Shown here: positions 1 through 8,312 of the stretch, one piece after another
Numbering within the stretch: position 1 is the stretch's first letter
Layout: the number at the start of each line of letters is the position of its first letter
From: Sulfurimonas sp.
GTDB taxonomy: Bacteria > Campylobacterota > Campylobacteria > Campylobacterales > Sulfurimonadaceae
Length of the DNA stretch: 40,241 nucleotides
Assembly: GCA_027063505.1 (NCBI GenBank)
Contig: JAMORO010000017.1
Span: 1 to 40,241 of the forward strand
Reading direction: 5' to 3'
Program-made: the position numbers and the translations under genes
The notes under the pieces: model-generated
Told to the model about the DNA's origin: nothing
Database searches by the model: none
What the model saw: only the letters and a program-made list of their open reading frames with translations

Positions 1-84
1 CTCAAACATTCTCTTAACTCTTCAACTCGAAAAGTTCGTAACCTGTTTTAAACAAGGTGTCTCTGTTTGTGGATGGGAATTATA
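1..84 (-). promoter_or_regulatory. Leftward promoter and leader running off the left edge
   Basis: On the minus strand a perfect TATAAT lies at 84-79, followed by a C-rich start region (TCCCATCCAC) and about 70 bases with no open frame worth calling. The upstream side repeats TTTAAGC twice. A perfect -10 with a long untranslated leader would suit a stable-RNA operon or another highly expressed gene to the left, but that gene is outside the window. The rest of 85-307 is AT-rich and holds the upstream region of the BI-1 gene; I see no gene in it. Confidence 0.35.
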
Positions 85-307
85 GGGTTGTATTGCTTAA
101 ATATCGCTTAAATCATGAAAAGAGTTTAAAGCTTCTCTTATTGTTACTATCGTGCATAAAATATTTTATTATATTTTTATGACAATAAAACATATATTAT
201 CAATTCTATTATATGTAAGCTTATTTATGTTGCTGTTGATTAACTCTTTACCTATAAAATTCTATACATAAACAAATATCTTATATAGATATAATAAAGG
301 AATTAAA

Positions 308-1006
308 ATGGGATTATATGATCGTGATTATGCAAGAGGTAACTCTTATGCATATGAAAGTAGTAGTCGTAGTGAAACTCAAATAGTTTCTTTTGTAAAA
401 GAGACTTATAAACTTTTTGCTGCTTCTATGATGGCAGGTGCTGTTGGTGCTTATGTTGGTGTTCCTTTAGCTGGAACTATTGCTGTAAATTTCTGGCCTC
501 TCTTTTTCTTAGAGATTGGACTTCTAATAGGACTTCAATTTGTAAAGAACAAACCAGGAATCAATTTAATGGTAATGTTTGGTTTTGTTTTTATGACGGG
601 ACTTATGCTTGCACCTCTTTTAGCTAGAACACTTGGGATGAGTGGAGGAGCTTCTATCATAGGAAATGCTTTTGCTATGACTTCTGTAGTTTTTGGTGCG
701 ATGAGCTTCTATGCTATTAAAACAACGAAAGACTTTACAAGTTATGGAAAACCTCTTATGATTGCACTCGTTGTAATCATTGGTTTTTCTATTCTAAATA
801 TCTTTCTTGGTAACCCTTTAATACATGTTATCCTTTCAGGAGCTATTGTTATTTTATTTAGTATCTTAGTTATTTTTGATACTCAAAATATTATGTGTGG
901 AGCTTATGAAACACCAATTGATGGAGCTATCGCTCTTTACTTAGACTTTTTAAATATCTTTACTGCACTATTACAACTTTTTGGAATCTTCGGTAACGAT
1001 GACTAA
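308..1006 (+). CDS. Bax inhibitor-1 / YccA family membrane protein
   Basis: 232 residues, mostly hydrophobic, with about seven predicted membrane segments after a polar N-terminus of about 30 residues rich in Ser and Tyr. The C-terminal end carries the BI-1 family pattern: an Asp-containing segment (IFDTQN) followed by GAIALYLDFLNIFTALLQLFG. Bacterial members such as YccA and YbhL are inner-membrane proteins; YccA interacts with the FtsH protease and others act as Ca2+ leak channels, but the role of this copy cannot be read from sequence. The start is well supported by AAAGGA at 296-301. A TATAAT at 290-295 seems too close to the ATG to be its promoter unless the leader is very short. The stop overlaps the next gene by 8 bases, so the two are probably cotranscribed. 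Confidence 0.85.
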   Translation: MGLYDRDYARGNSYAYESSSRSETQIVSFVKETYKLFAASMMAGAVGAYVGVPLAGTIAVNFWPLFFLEIGLLIGLQFVKNKPGINLMVMFGFVFMTGLMLAPLLARTLGMSGGASIIGNAFAMTSVVFGAMSFYAIKTTKDFTSYGKPLMIALVVIIGFSILNIFLGNPLIHVILSGAIVILFSILVIFDTQNIMCGAYETPIDGAIALYLDFLNIFTALLQLFGIFGNDD

Positions 1007-1412
1007 GAACGAACTCTCACCCGAACTCTATCGGGTGATTGATGCAAATATAAACCGCTTAAAAGAGGGTATCCGTGTCATAGAAGACATTATGCGTTAC
1101 CGAGACAATAACAAAACACTCTCCAGACAACTCAAAGACCTCAGACATAAAGCTCGTGTAAATGAGACTCGAGAACTCCTTAAGTATCGCGATAGCATAA
1201 ATGATGTACTCAGAGCCTCTTCAAAGAGTGAACTCAACCGTACAGATATTCAGAGTATACTGAGTGCTAACTTTAAACGAGGGCAAGAGTCTGCTAGAGT
1301 TTTAGAAGAGCTTTATAAACTAGAGAATATTGAATATAGTGAAAACTTTAAGTTCATAAGATATGAACTTTATAACCTAGAAAAAGAGATTATACTTTCT
1401 GAGATAAATTAG
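999..1412 (+). CDS. thiD2: Stand-alone ThiD2-type hydroxymethylpyrimidine phosphate kinase
   Basis: About 137 residues, all helical in appearance. It carries the two conserved blocks I associate with the ThiD2 family: LYRVIDANINRLKEGIRVIED near the start and ANFKRGQESARVLEELYKL in the second half, joined by a LRHKAR and RDSINDV region. ThiD2 is known as a small domain of about 130 residues, often fused to the N-terminus of ThiE, that phosphorylates HMP-phosphate but not free HMP in thiamin synthesis. Here it stands alone with no ThiE domain after it. I prefer the ATG at 999, which overlaps the BI-1 stop, over the in-frame TTG at 981. Its end overlaps the convergent bioC-like gene by 4 bases. 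Automated annotation may label it thiamine-phosphate pyrophosphorylase, which would be misleading because no TMP synthase barrel is present. Confidence 0.75.
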   Translation: MTKNELSPELYRVIDANINRLKEGIRVIEDIMRYRDNNKTLSRQLKDLRHKARVNETRELLKYRDSINDVLRASSKSELNRTDIQSILSANFKRGQESARVLEELYKLENIEYSENFKFIRYELYNLEKEIILSEIN

Positions 1413-2095
1413 TCATTATAGATAAAAGCCACTTCAAACTCTAAGTAGTTTAAAGGGTACTCTTTCATTAATCGTTTCATATCTTTAAAACTTAGTAAGT
1501 TTCTTGAACCACTAACACCACTTCCTTTTATATAACGAAACATCTCTCTTACACTCTCAAACTCTAACTTATAACTTACAACCTCATATTTTGCATCAAA
1601 ATATAGCTCTGAGAGCCTCTGTATCTCCTCTTTATTACGAAGGAGAGGTTTAAGTCCTGCTGTCTCATTTAACGTTTTAAAGGTACCTGCTGTAAAGATT
1701 GCCAAAGAGACAGGAGTATTTAAAAGAGCTATACTTTTAAATACTCCCTCTAAACTCTCCGCCCACTGTAGTGCTGAAGCTGAAAAGATATGATCAAAAT
1801 CATATGTTTGTAAGGTATCAAAAAGTGTCGCATCATTAAAGTCTCCATAGATAGCCTCTACTTTTTTAGACTTTGGATGCAACTCAAGCATACCTGGTGC
1901 AAAATCCACTCCAGTAAAGTGTCTATACTTCCACTCTATAGCCTGAACAACTGCCCCACTTCCACATCCAAGATCTAAGATCTGCTGTGGCTCTGACACC
2001 ACATCATTCAAGAGTTTTTTAATCACACTGTTTTGTATTACATTATACGAGTTATACTCTAGTGCATGATTAGAGAACTCTGTACTAATTTTCAT
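1409..2095 (-). CDS. bioC: BioC-like malonyl-ACP O-methyltransferase
   Basis: 228-residue class I SAM methyltransferase. Motif I is ILDLGCGSGAVV (around residues 40-50), followed by an acidic strand end (TGVDFAPGML) and the post-II segment FSASALQWAESL, which resembles the SNLAVQWC region of E. coli BioC. The C-terminal part (VREMFRYIKGSGVSGSRN, then YPLNYLEFEVAFI) also matches the BioC pattern. BioC methylates malonyl-ACP to start pimelate synthesis for biotin. The start codon overlaps the znuB stop as ATGA and has no good Shine-Dalgarno sequence, so translation is probably coupled to znuB. No other biotin gene is in the window. An unassigned small-molecule methyltransferase is the alternative. 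Confidence 0.7.
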   Translation of the reverse strand: MKISTEFSNHALEYNSYNVIQNSVIKKLLNDVVSEPQQILDLGCGSGAVVQAIEWKYRHFTGVDFAPGMLELHPKSKKVEAIYGDFNDATLFDTLQTYDFDHIFSASALQWAESLEGVFKSIALLNTPVSLAIFTAGTFKTLNETAGLKPLLRNKEEIQRLSELYFDAKYEVVSYKLEFESVREMFRYIKGSGVSGSRNLLSFKDMKRLMKEYPLNYLEFEVAFIYND

Positions 2096-2889
2096 TTTTT
2101 ATTTACAACTAACGAAATAACAAAAAAAGCTATTACACTTAGAACTATTGTTGCACCAGAGGGAAGGGAAAAGTAATATGAAAGTGTCATTCCAAAAATC
2201 ACACTAGAGAGCGCAAAAAAGAGAGAAATTAGCATAGTATTTCTAAAGCCTACTCTATACTGTAATGCTGCTGCAGTAGGAATCACCATCAAAGCTCCAA
2301 TTAACAGACTTCCTACCACTCTTATTGAGAGTGCAATAATGATAGCTACTACGGTTACTAATAAAAAATTAAGTAGTTTCACTCTTATACCACTTGTCTG
2401 TGCTACCTCTTCATCATAGGCTATAAAATAAAGCTCTTTACTAAACATAAGTAAAAGGGCTAAAGCTAAACTACCAAAGATGACTATAGTAATAACATCT
2501 TCATCTGTTACAGAGAGAATAGAACCGAAGAGATAAGAGAACAGGGAGTTATTAAATGCTCCCCCTAAAGAGACAATAATAACAGCTAATGCTAGAGAGC
2601 CTGATAAAATTATCGAGAGGATAGCATCCGAGTAGAGAGAGAAAGAACTTCTGAGATACTCAATAAGCCATGCAGAGAGGATAGCAACCACTACCGCTAC
2701 CCATAAAGGATTGTATCCTGCGACTAAACCTACTGCAACCCCTACAAGTGCAGAATGTGCTAATGTTTCACTCATAAGTGAGTAGCGTTTTAGAACTATA
2801 AATGTTCCACTAATAGAAGCAAGAACAGCGATAAATAACCCTGCAACAAAAGCACGCTGCATAAAGTCATATTCAAACATTTCAAACAT
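2092..2889 (-). CDS. znuB: Zinc/manganese ABC transporter permease (ZnuB type)
   Basis: 265 residues with about eight membrane helices, of the ABC-3 permease family that serves zinc or manganese uptake. The early segment SGTFIVLKRYSLMSETLAHSALVGVAVG is typical: family members carry LR(R)xSLxGDALSHAxLPG at this place. The helix with RVVGSLLIGALMVIPTAAA is the other family hallmark. It forms the transmembrane channel for the ZnuA-delivered ion, energised by the ZnuC ATPase encoded 10 bases upstream. Gene order is znuA-znuC-znuB-bioC on the minus strand, all tightly packed. Confidence 0.9.
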   Translation of the reverse strand: MFEMFEYDFMQRAFVAGLFIAVLASISGTFIVLKRYSLMSETLAHSALVGVAVGLVAGYNPLWVAVVVAILSAWLIEYLRSSFSLYSDAILSIILSGSLALAVIIVSLGGAFNNSLFSYLFGSILSVTDEDVITIVIFGSLALALLLMFSKELYFIAYDEEVAQTSGIRVKLLNFLLVTVVAIIIALSIRVVGSLLIGALMVIPTAAALQYRVGFRNTMLISLFFALSSVIFGMTLSYYFSLPSGATIVLSVIAFFVISLVVNKK

Positions 2890-2899
2890 TCATCTACTC

Positions 2900-3670
2900 C
2901 TAATGCTCATGTTTATGGTTGTGAAGCAGATGTGCTTCTATGCCATAAAGTTCTGTCATATCTTCACAGGAAAGTGCTTCTTTTGGATTGTTACAGATCG
3001 TGGCTTTTTGGTTTATAGTAAAAAGTCTCCCTATATCATCTGCAATTACCCCAACATCATGAGTAATAAAAACGATAGTGATATTCTCCTCTTTATTTAA
3101 CTTTGAGAGAAGTTTATAAAAACGCTGTTGTGAGACAGCATCTACACCAGTATTTGGCTCATCTAAGATAAGAATTTCAGGGGAAGATGCTAAGGCTCTA
3201 GCTATCATTGTACGCTGACGCTGTCCACCAGAAAGAGTCCCCACCATTTTATCTTTAAGCTGAACTATATCCATTTTCTTCATTGCATCGTGTACCATCT
3301 GTGAGTCCTCTTTTGAAAACCCTGTAAAGACACCCCGTTTAGCAACTCTCCCCATGTTTACAATATCCTCTACTGTTGCAGGAAAATTTGCATCTACATG
3401 AGAAGCACGTTGCGGTACAAAGCCTATTTTATGCCACTCGTTAAAGTTTTTTAGTTTTTTTCCAAAAAGTCGTACTTCCCCACTAGTTGGTTTTTCTAAG
3501 CCTAAAAGCATTCTAATCAGTGTTGTTTTTCCTCCACCATTTGGACCTATAATAGCAACATACTCACCATTATATATCTCTAATGATATTTTTGAAAGGA
3601 TATCTTGACCTCGTACACTAAAGCTCAAGTTTTTCACATCAAAGATAGGAACTTTAAACTTTAGTTGCAC
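2900..3670 (-). CDS. znuC: Zinc/manganese ABC transporter ATP-binding protein (ZnuC type)
   Basis: 256-residue ABC ATPase. Walker A is GPNGGGKTT, the signature LSGGQRQR, Walker B EILILDEPNTG and the switch histidine is in FITHDVG. It ends in a His-containing tail (HLLHNHKHEH), which is common in zinc transporter ATPases and could bind zinc. The ATG overlaps the znuA stop by 10 bases, so the gene is translated from the same message. It drives import by the ZnuB permease. Confidence 0.9.
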   Translation of the reverse strand: MQLKFKVPIFDVKNLSFSVRGQDILSKISLEIYNGEYVAIIGPNGGGKTTLIRMLLGLEKPTSGEVRLFGKKLKNFNEWHKIGFVPQRASHVDANFPATVEDIVNMGRVAKRGVFTGFSKEDSQMVHDAMKKMDIVQLKDKMVGTLSGGQRQRTMIARALASSPEILILDEPNTGVDAVSQQRFYKLLSKLNKEENITIVFITHDVGVIADDIGRLFTINQKATICNNPKEALSCEDMTELYGIEAHLLHNHKHEH

Positions 3671-4587
3671 TGCATAGCCTTAGAGAGTTTCAGTAAGTTC
3701 TCTTGCATAAGTTCTTTATATGTAACACTTTTAGCTGCTTGATCTGCTGTAATATTTCCAAGTGTTTGAAGTACATCAACTTTTACCTCTGCATCTTTTG
3801 CGATAGAGTCAATCACTTTAGCATTTACAAAATTCTCATAAAAAATTGTATCTACACCATCTTTTTCAATTTCTAAAAGAATTCTTTTAATATCATTTGG
3901 AGAGGGAACTGCCTCAGGAGAGAGTCCACTTAAAGATTCTGAGTGAAAATTATATTTACCTGCAAGATAACCTATAGAATTATGGTTTAAAATTACATTT
4001 TTCACTTTACAAGAGAGGAGTACTCTTTTATACTGATTATCTAACTCTTTTAACATTGAGAAATATCTATCTTTTTTTTCTACATACTGTTTTTCATTTT
4101 CAGGAGATAGGAGTATCAGCTCTTCTGTTATTTTAGTTGCAATTTTTTGCATGTTTTCAAAATCTAACCAGTAGTGTGGGTCTAAACCTCCATGAGAAGC
4201 ATGATGTTCATGGTGATGTTCATCATCTTCTTCTATCTTTCTCAGTGAAACATATTGACTCATATCAACTGTTTTTGCTTTAAAATGGATCTTTTCTATC
4301 CACGGTTCTAGTCCTGCTCCACTATAGAAGACTAAAGTACTTTTCTCAATCCCTGCCATTATTTTTGGTGTTAGCTCAAAACTATGCGGATCTGTACCAA
4401 AAGGAAGAATATTCTTTACAAAGACACTCTCTCCTGCTATATATTTTGTCACATCATAAAGAGCAAATGTACTCACAGTTACTATAGGTTTTTCATTCTC
4501 TATTTTTGGAGATGAATCTAAAACAAATACTTCCAAGGATACAAAGATCACAATAAGTAAAATTGCTATTATTTTAAAATTTTTCAT
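3661..4587 (-). CDS. znuA: Periplasmic zinc-binding protein (ZnuA type)
   Basis: 308 residues with an N-terminal hydrophobic segment (residues 5-22) that looks like a signal anchor or signal peptide. The cluster A-I substrate-binding fold is shown by FGTDPHSFELTP, GLDPHYWLD, VILNHNSIGYLAG and IFYENFVNAKV, each containing expected metal ligands or their surroundings. A His/Asp/Glu-rich loop (EEDDEHHHEHHASHGG) precedes the second ligand motif; such loops are typical of zinc rather than manganese binding proteins. It is the first gene of the operon and probably zinc-regulated through the palindrome at 4602-4620 that overlaps its promoter. Confidence 0.9.
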   Translation of the reverse strand: MKNFKIIAILLIVIFVSLEVFVLDSSPKIENEKPIVTVSTFALYDVTKYIAGESVFVKNILPFGTDPHSFELTPKIMAGIEKSTLVFYSGAGLEPWIEKIHFKAKTVDMSQYVSLRKIEEDDEHHHEHHASHGGLDPHYWLDFENMQKIATKITEELILLSPENEKQYVEKKDRYFSMLKELDNQYKRVLLSCKVKNVILNHNSIGYLAGKYNFHSESLSGLSPEAVPSPNDIKRILLEIEKDGVDTIFYENFVNAKVIDSIAKDAEVKVDVLQTLGNITADQAAKSVTYKELMQENLLKLSKAMQCN

Positions 4588-4601
4588 ACTTCACCATTCA
4601 A

Positions 4602-4620
4602 TATAATTTATGAAATTATA
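4602..4620 (-). promoter_or_regulatory. 19-base palindrome on the znuA promoter, candidate Zur/Fur-family operator
   Basis: TATAATTT-ATG-AAATTATA is a perfect inverted repeat with 8-base arms. Its right arm read on the minus strand is a TATAAT -10 element (4620-4615), about 28 bases before the znuA ATG. A repressor bound here would block the promoter. Zinc uptake operons are usually controlled by Zur; AT-rich arms around a short centre suit a Fur-family dimer. The assignment to Zur is inference. Confidence 0.5.
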
Positions 4621-4694
4621 CCCTTTTTTTCTTCTTACTATAATGAGATTATTTTATTTAAGTTAAGTTAATAGCGATATAAAGTTTTTTTAGA

Positions 4695-4700
4695 TATAAT
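4695..4700 (+). promoter_or_regulatory. secG promoter -10 element
   Basis: Perfect TATAAT preceded by a T-run (TTTTTTAGA), the usual look of a sigma-70 promoter in Campylobacterota. The expected start near 4707 leaves a leader of about 23 bases with a weak ribosome site (ATAGGAA) before the secG ATG. Confidence 0.6.
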
Positions 4701-4729
4701 TCGCCACTTTAAAATATAGGAATCTATAT

Positions 4730-5068
4730 ATGACAACTAGTCTTTTACTTATTGTACAAATTGTTTTAGTGATTATTTTAGTAATCGCTGTTTTATTACA
4801 AAAAAGCTCAAGCATTGGTCTTGGTGCATACAGTGGCTCAAATGAGTCTGTATTTGGAGCAAAAGGTCCTGCTAGTTTTTTAACAAAGGCTACTTTTACT
4901 ATAGGATTTTTATTTGTAGTGAATACTATCACTTTAGGTTATATGTACTCTCAAGCAGCACAAGCATCTGTAATTGATGATATGATTGAAGATACAAATG
5001 TTGTTGCACCAGTTGCAGTAACACTTCCTACTTCTACAACTTCCGTAGAAACAAACACAACAAAATAG
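4730..5068 (+). CDS. secG: Preprotein translocase subunit SecG
   Basis: 112 residues with two membrane helices (about residues 5-20 and 50-70) separated by the SecG loop LLQKSSSIGLGAYSGSNESVFGAKGPASFLTK, of which the GSNE/FGAKGPA stretch is diagnostic. The tail after the second helix is Thr/Val-rich and poorly conserved. SecG stimulates the SecYEG channel. It has its own promoter and is followed by an imperfect hairpin before frr. Confidence 0.9.
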   Translation: MTTSLLLIVQIVLVIILVIAVLLQKSSSIGLGAYSGSNESVFGAKGPASFLTKATFTIGFLFVVNTITLGYMYSQAAQASVIDDMIEDTNVVAPVAVTLPTSTTSVETNTTK

Positions 5069-5093
5069 TTTGTCGGCTTAAACGCCACAAACT
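5067..5093 (+). terminator. Hairpin just after secG
   Basis: AGTTTGT(C)GGC pairs with GCCACAAACT around a TTAAAC loop: ten pairs and one bulged C, starting inside the secG stop codon. It is followed by a pyrimidine-rich but not T-pure tract. It could be a weak terminator or an mRNA 3' end; frr lies 75 bases further on. Confidence 0.35.
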
Positions 5094-5168
5094 CCTCTCT
5101 CTTTACTCAATCTTAAAATAGATTCGATACAATTACATCATTAAATTTTCATACCCTAAGGAAAAAAT

Positions 5169-5726
5169 ATGTTAAACGAAATTTTTGACAACTGTAACAC
5201 TAAAATGCAAGGTAGCGTTGACCATATGCACCGCGATTTCAAAACACTACGAACTGGAAAAGTTCTTATAAGTGTTTTAGATAATGTAAAAATTGACTAC
5301 TATGGAACACCCACACCTCTTGATCAAGTTGGTTCAGTTATAGCCACTGATGCAACAACAATAGTTGTAAATCCTTGGGAAAAAAATCTTTTACAAGATA
5401 TTGAATCTGCTATTGCAGCTGCAAATATTGGTGTAAACCCAAATAATGATGGAGATCAAATCAAACTTTTCTTCCCACCTATGACAGTAGAACAACGTAA
5501 AGAGTCTGTAAAACAGATGAAAACGATGGGTGAAAATGCAAAAGTATCTATCCGTAATGATAGACGTGATTCAAATGATAAAATCAAAAAACTTGAAAAA
5601 GAGAAAGAGATTACAGCAGATGAGTCTAAAGCTGCACAAGATACGATTCAAAAGACTACAGATAAGTTTATCGCAACAATCGAGTCTACTTTAAAAGAGA
5701 AAGAACAAGAGATTTTAAAGGTTTAA
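5169..5726 (+). CDS. frr: Ribosome recycling factor
   Basis: 185 residues, the normal family length. Typical blocks are [34 protein letters not shown] near the N-terminus, INPW-like [10 protein letters not shown] and the C-terminal [23 protein letters not shown] region. RRF splits the post-termination ribosome together with EF-G. The ATG has AAGGA upstream at 5158-5162. The stop codon shares a base with the pyrE start. Confidence 0.95.
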   Translation: MLNEIFDNCNTKMQGSVDHMHRDFKTLRTGKVLISVLDNVKIDYYGTPTPLDQVGSVIATDATTIVVNPWEKNLLQDIESAIAAANIGVNPNNDGDQIKLFFPPMTVEQRKESVKQMKTMGENAKVSIRNDRRDSNDKIKKLEKEKEITADESKAAQDTIQKTTDKFIATIESTLKEKEQEILKV

Positions 5727-6337
5727 TGATGGATGTTAAAAAAATATACATGGATGCAGATGCTCTTTTAGAGGGGCACTTTAAATTAAGCTCAGGGAAT
5801 CACTCTCAGTTTTATCTACAATCTGCAAAGGTTTTAGAAGATCCAAAAACTGCAAAAGTTTTGGCTCAGGCTTTAGCTATTCAAATTAAAGAAAGTGGCC
5901 TAGAGATAGATACAGTTTGTGCTCCTGCACTTGGTGGTCTTATTGCTGGTTTTGCATTAGCAACTGCTCTTGATGTACGTTTTATCTTTGCTGAGCGTGT
6001 TGATGGTGTTATGACTATCAGACGTGGTTTTGAAGTTGCTAAAGATGAAAAAGTTCTTATGTGTGAAGATATCATTACAACAGGTGGGTCTGCTATGGAA
6101 GCTGCTCGTGCTGTTGAGGCACTTGGTGGAAAGATAGTTGGTGCAGCAGCACTGGCTAACCGTGGTTTTTGTAAACATGAGAACTCTGACATCGAGACAA
6201 AACCTAATTGTAAACTTCCAACTGATATTCCATTTTTTGCTTTAGCTGATTTTACATTTGAGATGTATGCACCAGATGCCTGTCCTCTATGTAAAGATGG
6301 TAGTGAAGCTATAAAACCTGGAAGTCGTGGAAACTAA
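5726..6337 (+). CDS. pyrE: Orotate phosphoribosyltransferase
   Basis: 203 residues. The PRPP-binding motif is [17 protein letters not shown], and the N-terminal part [19 protein letters not shown] is the usual PyrE orotate-side signature. It makes orotidine 5'-phosphate in pyrimidine synthesis. The C-terminal CPLCKDG segment, with two close cysteines, is seen in the crenarchaeal/epsilonproteobacterial-type PyrE. The ATG at 5726 overlaps the frr stop by one base; a second ATG follows directly at 5729. It ends 6 bases before the convergent EAL gene, leaving no room for a separate terminator. Confidence 0.95.
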   Translation: MMDVKKIYMDADALLEGHFKLSSGNHSQFYLQSAKVLEDPKTAKVLAQALAIQIKESGLEIDTVCAPALGGLIAGFALATALDVRFIFAERVDGVMTIRRGFEVAKDEKVLMCEDIITTGGSAMEAARAVEALGGKIVGAAALANRGFCKHENSDIETKPNCKLPTDIPFFALADFTFEMYAPDACPLCKDGSEAIKPGSRGN

Positions 6338-6343
6338 ACACTT

Positions 6344-8302
6344 CTAAAGCTCACACGGTTTACCAAAGTAATACCCTTGTGAGTAATCTACTCCAAGCGA
6401 TTTTAAAAGATTAAAAATCGCTTCATTCTCAACATACTCTGCTATTACTTGAATATTTTGCTCCTTTGCAAAACCTACCATTGTTTTAACTATAGAGAGA
6501 GAAAACTTATTTGTAAGAATATCTTTAATTAAACTACCATCAAGTTTTAAGATATCAGGTTGATACTCTAACAGTCTTTCAAAACTAGAATACCCTGATC
6601 CAAAATCATCTATAGCTATACGAACACCCATACTTTTCACTTTAACAATAAACTCTTTAATAAGATCAAAATCTTTTACTTCTTCATCCTCTAGAAGTTC
6701 TAAAACTACTCTATGTGCATGTTCCTTATGCTCCTCAAGAAGAGATAGTATCTTCTCTTTTGTGACTGATTTTTCAATATCTAAGGCAGAAATATTCATA
6801 GAGATATCTACATCAGTCTTTAAAAGTGCGGCAAAAGAGTTATCTAACACCATGGATGTTATCTGATTGTAATACTTTCCTTTTTTTGCTATATTTAAAA
6901 AAACAAAAGGTGATATTACATTGTCTTCCTCATCAACTAATCTCACTAAGGACTCATACTTTACAATTTTTTGTGTAGCATTCTCTACTATAGGTTGAAA
7001 ATAAGAGATAATTTTTCTATTTATAATTGCTGTTTTAACCATTTTTAAAACTTTAAGATTTTGTTCTGCCTCTTTGTGTTCATTTTGTGCAAAATTATTT
7101 GCTAAGATATAGTTATGTTTTGTCACTATTAAGTTTTGTAAGCCATATCGTGCATTCTCAAGAACCTCTTCCCCATAAGAGATACTAATTAAAATAGAAA
7201 CATCATAATCTAAATCTCCTATACTCATATGAGCCTCTTCTACATTAGCTTGAAAGAGCTTAAGGCTTTTTTCAAGCTCTTTATCATCTAAATGACAATT
7301 TTTCTTATCTTTTGCAAAGGCATACTCTCCATGATTTAAGCGAAAAATACTTTTAAAAGACAACTCTTCAGGCATAAGTTTTAAAAGTTTATTTGAAAAT
7401 ACTTCCTCTATTTCATGAAGTACTTTTTCAGGATAAAAATTCTCTATATCATCAAAGTTCTCTATTCTTATCAAAACAACAATGGGATTTAATGCACTAT
7501 CAATAAGGTCTTCTAATCGCTTCATAGGACTCATAATAGCTGTTACATCATGTCTTAGTGCTATATACTCGAGTATGTTATCTCTCTCGTCTAATATAGG
7601 TTTAATTGTGCTATCTAGATAGTAAGCTTTTCCAGTTTTTGTAATATTTTTTATAATACCTTTCCAAACTTTTTTATCTATTTTAAGAGTTTTATTTATT
7701 TCATCTCTTATTTTTCTATCCTGCTCAAGAAGCATCATTTTATGATAATCACTTCCTATAAGTTCCTCTTTTGCATACTCTGATATCTCACAATATGCGC
7801 TATTTACATAGGTAAGTACATCATTAGTATCAATTATAGAGAGTATAGAACTTTGATCTGCAATATCTTTATACTGATCAAGAAAAAGTTTATTCTTAGC
7901 CGCTTCAATATTTTCTACAGCTTTTGTAATAACACCGATAAACTGCTCAAAGTTAATTGGTTTTATAAGGTAGCCCTCTATCCCGATCTTTATACTCTCT
8001 ATAAAGTAAGTTGATTCAGTATATGCTGAAAAGATCAGACTTACAACGGTAGGATCTATCTTTTTAACTTCTTTAAGCATCTCTAAGCCATCTAATTTTG
8101 GCATATTTATATCTGTGATGATGAGATCTATATCACCCTCTTTAAACTTTTCTAAGCCATCAACCCCATCAACACCAACAACAATCCGATCAAAAAACTG
8201 TTCAAGAATACCTAAGGTAGAGAGTCTTGCATTCTCATTATCTTCGACATAAAGTAGTTTTAGTTTTTTTGTTATTTTTACTATCTCTTTTAAATTTTGC
8301 AA
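6344..8302 (-). CDS. REC-PAS-GGDEF(degenerate)-EAL response regulator, probable c-di-GMP phosphodiesterase
   Basis: Soluble protein of about 652 residues. A receiver domain comes first (LLYVEDNEN, phosphoacceptor Asp in LIITDINMP, Lys in YLIKPI), then a PAS domain ending at about residue 260, a diverged GGDEF-like domain in which the signature reads LNHGEYAF, and a C-terminal EAL domain. The EAL motif is ESL, but the catalytic set appears intact: Asn in SMNISALD, Glu in LELLEDEE, the DDFGSGYSSF pair, Lys in LKLDGSLI, Glu in VIAEYVEN and QGYYFGKP. So it should hydrolyse c-di-GMP rather than make it. I favour the TTG at 8302, which has AGGGAG 6 bases upstream; an upstream TTG at 8326 would overlap the kinase gene. 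It is the last gene of the leftward operon and the likely partner of the kinase just upstream. Confidence 0.85.
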   Translation of the reverse strand: MQNLKEIVKITKKLKLLYVEDNENARLSTLGILEQFFDRIVVGVDGVDGLEKFKEGDIDLIITDINMPKLDGLEMLKEVKKIDPTVVSLIFSAYTESTYFIESIKIGIEGYLIKPINFEQFIGVITKAVENIEAAKNKLFLDQYKDIADQSSILSIIDTNDVLTYVNSAYCEISEYAKEELIGSDYHKMMLLEQDRKIRDEINKTLKIDKKVWKGIIKNITKTGKAYYLDSTIKPILDERDNILEYIALRHDVTAIMSPMKRLEDLIDSALNPIVVLIRIENFDDIENFYPEKVLHEIEEVFSNKLLKLMPEELSFKSIFRLNHGEYAFAKDKKNCHLDDKELEKSLKLFQANVEEAHMSIGDLDYDVSILISISYGEEVLENARYGLQNLIVTKHNYILANNFAQNEHKEAEQNLKVLKMVKTAIINRKIISYFQPIVENATQKIVKYESLVRLVDEEDNVISPFVFLNIAKKGKYYNQITSMVLDNSFAALLKTDVDISMNISALDIEKSVTKEKILSLLEEHKEHAHRVVLELLEDEEVKDFDLIKEFIVKVKSMGVRIAIDDFGSGYSSFERLLEYQPDILKLDGSLIKDILTNKFSLSIVKTMVGFAKEQNIQVIAEYVENEAIFNLLKSLGVDYSQGYYFGKPCEL

Positions 8303-8312
8303 AACGATCTCC

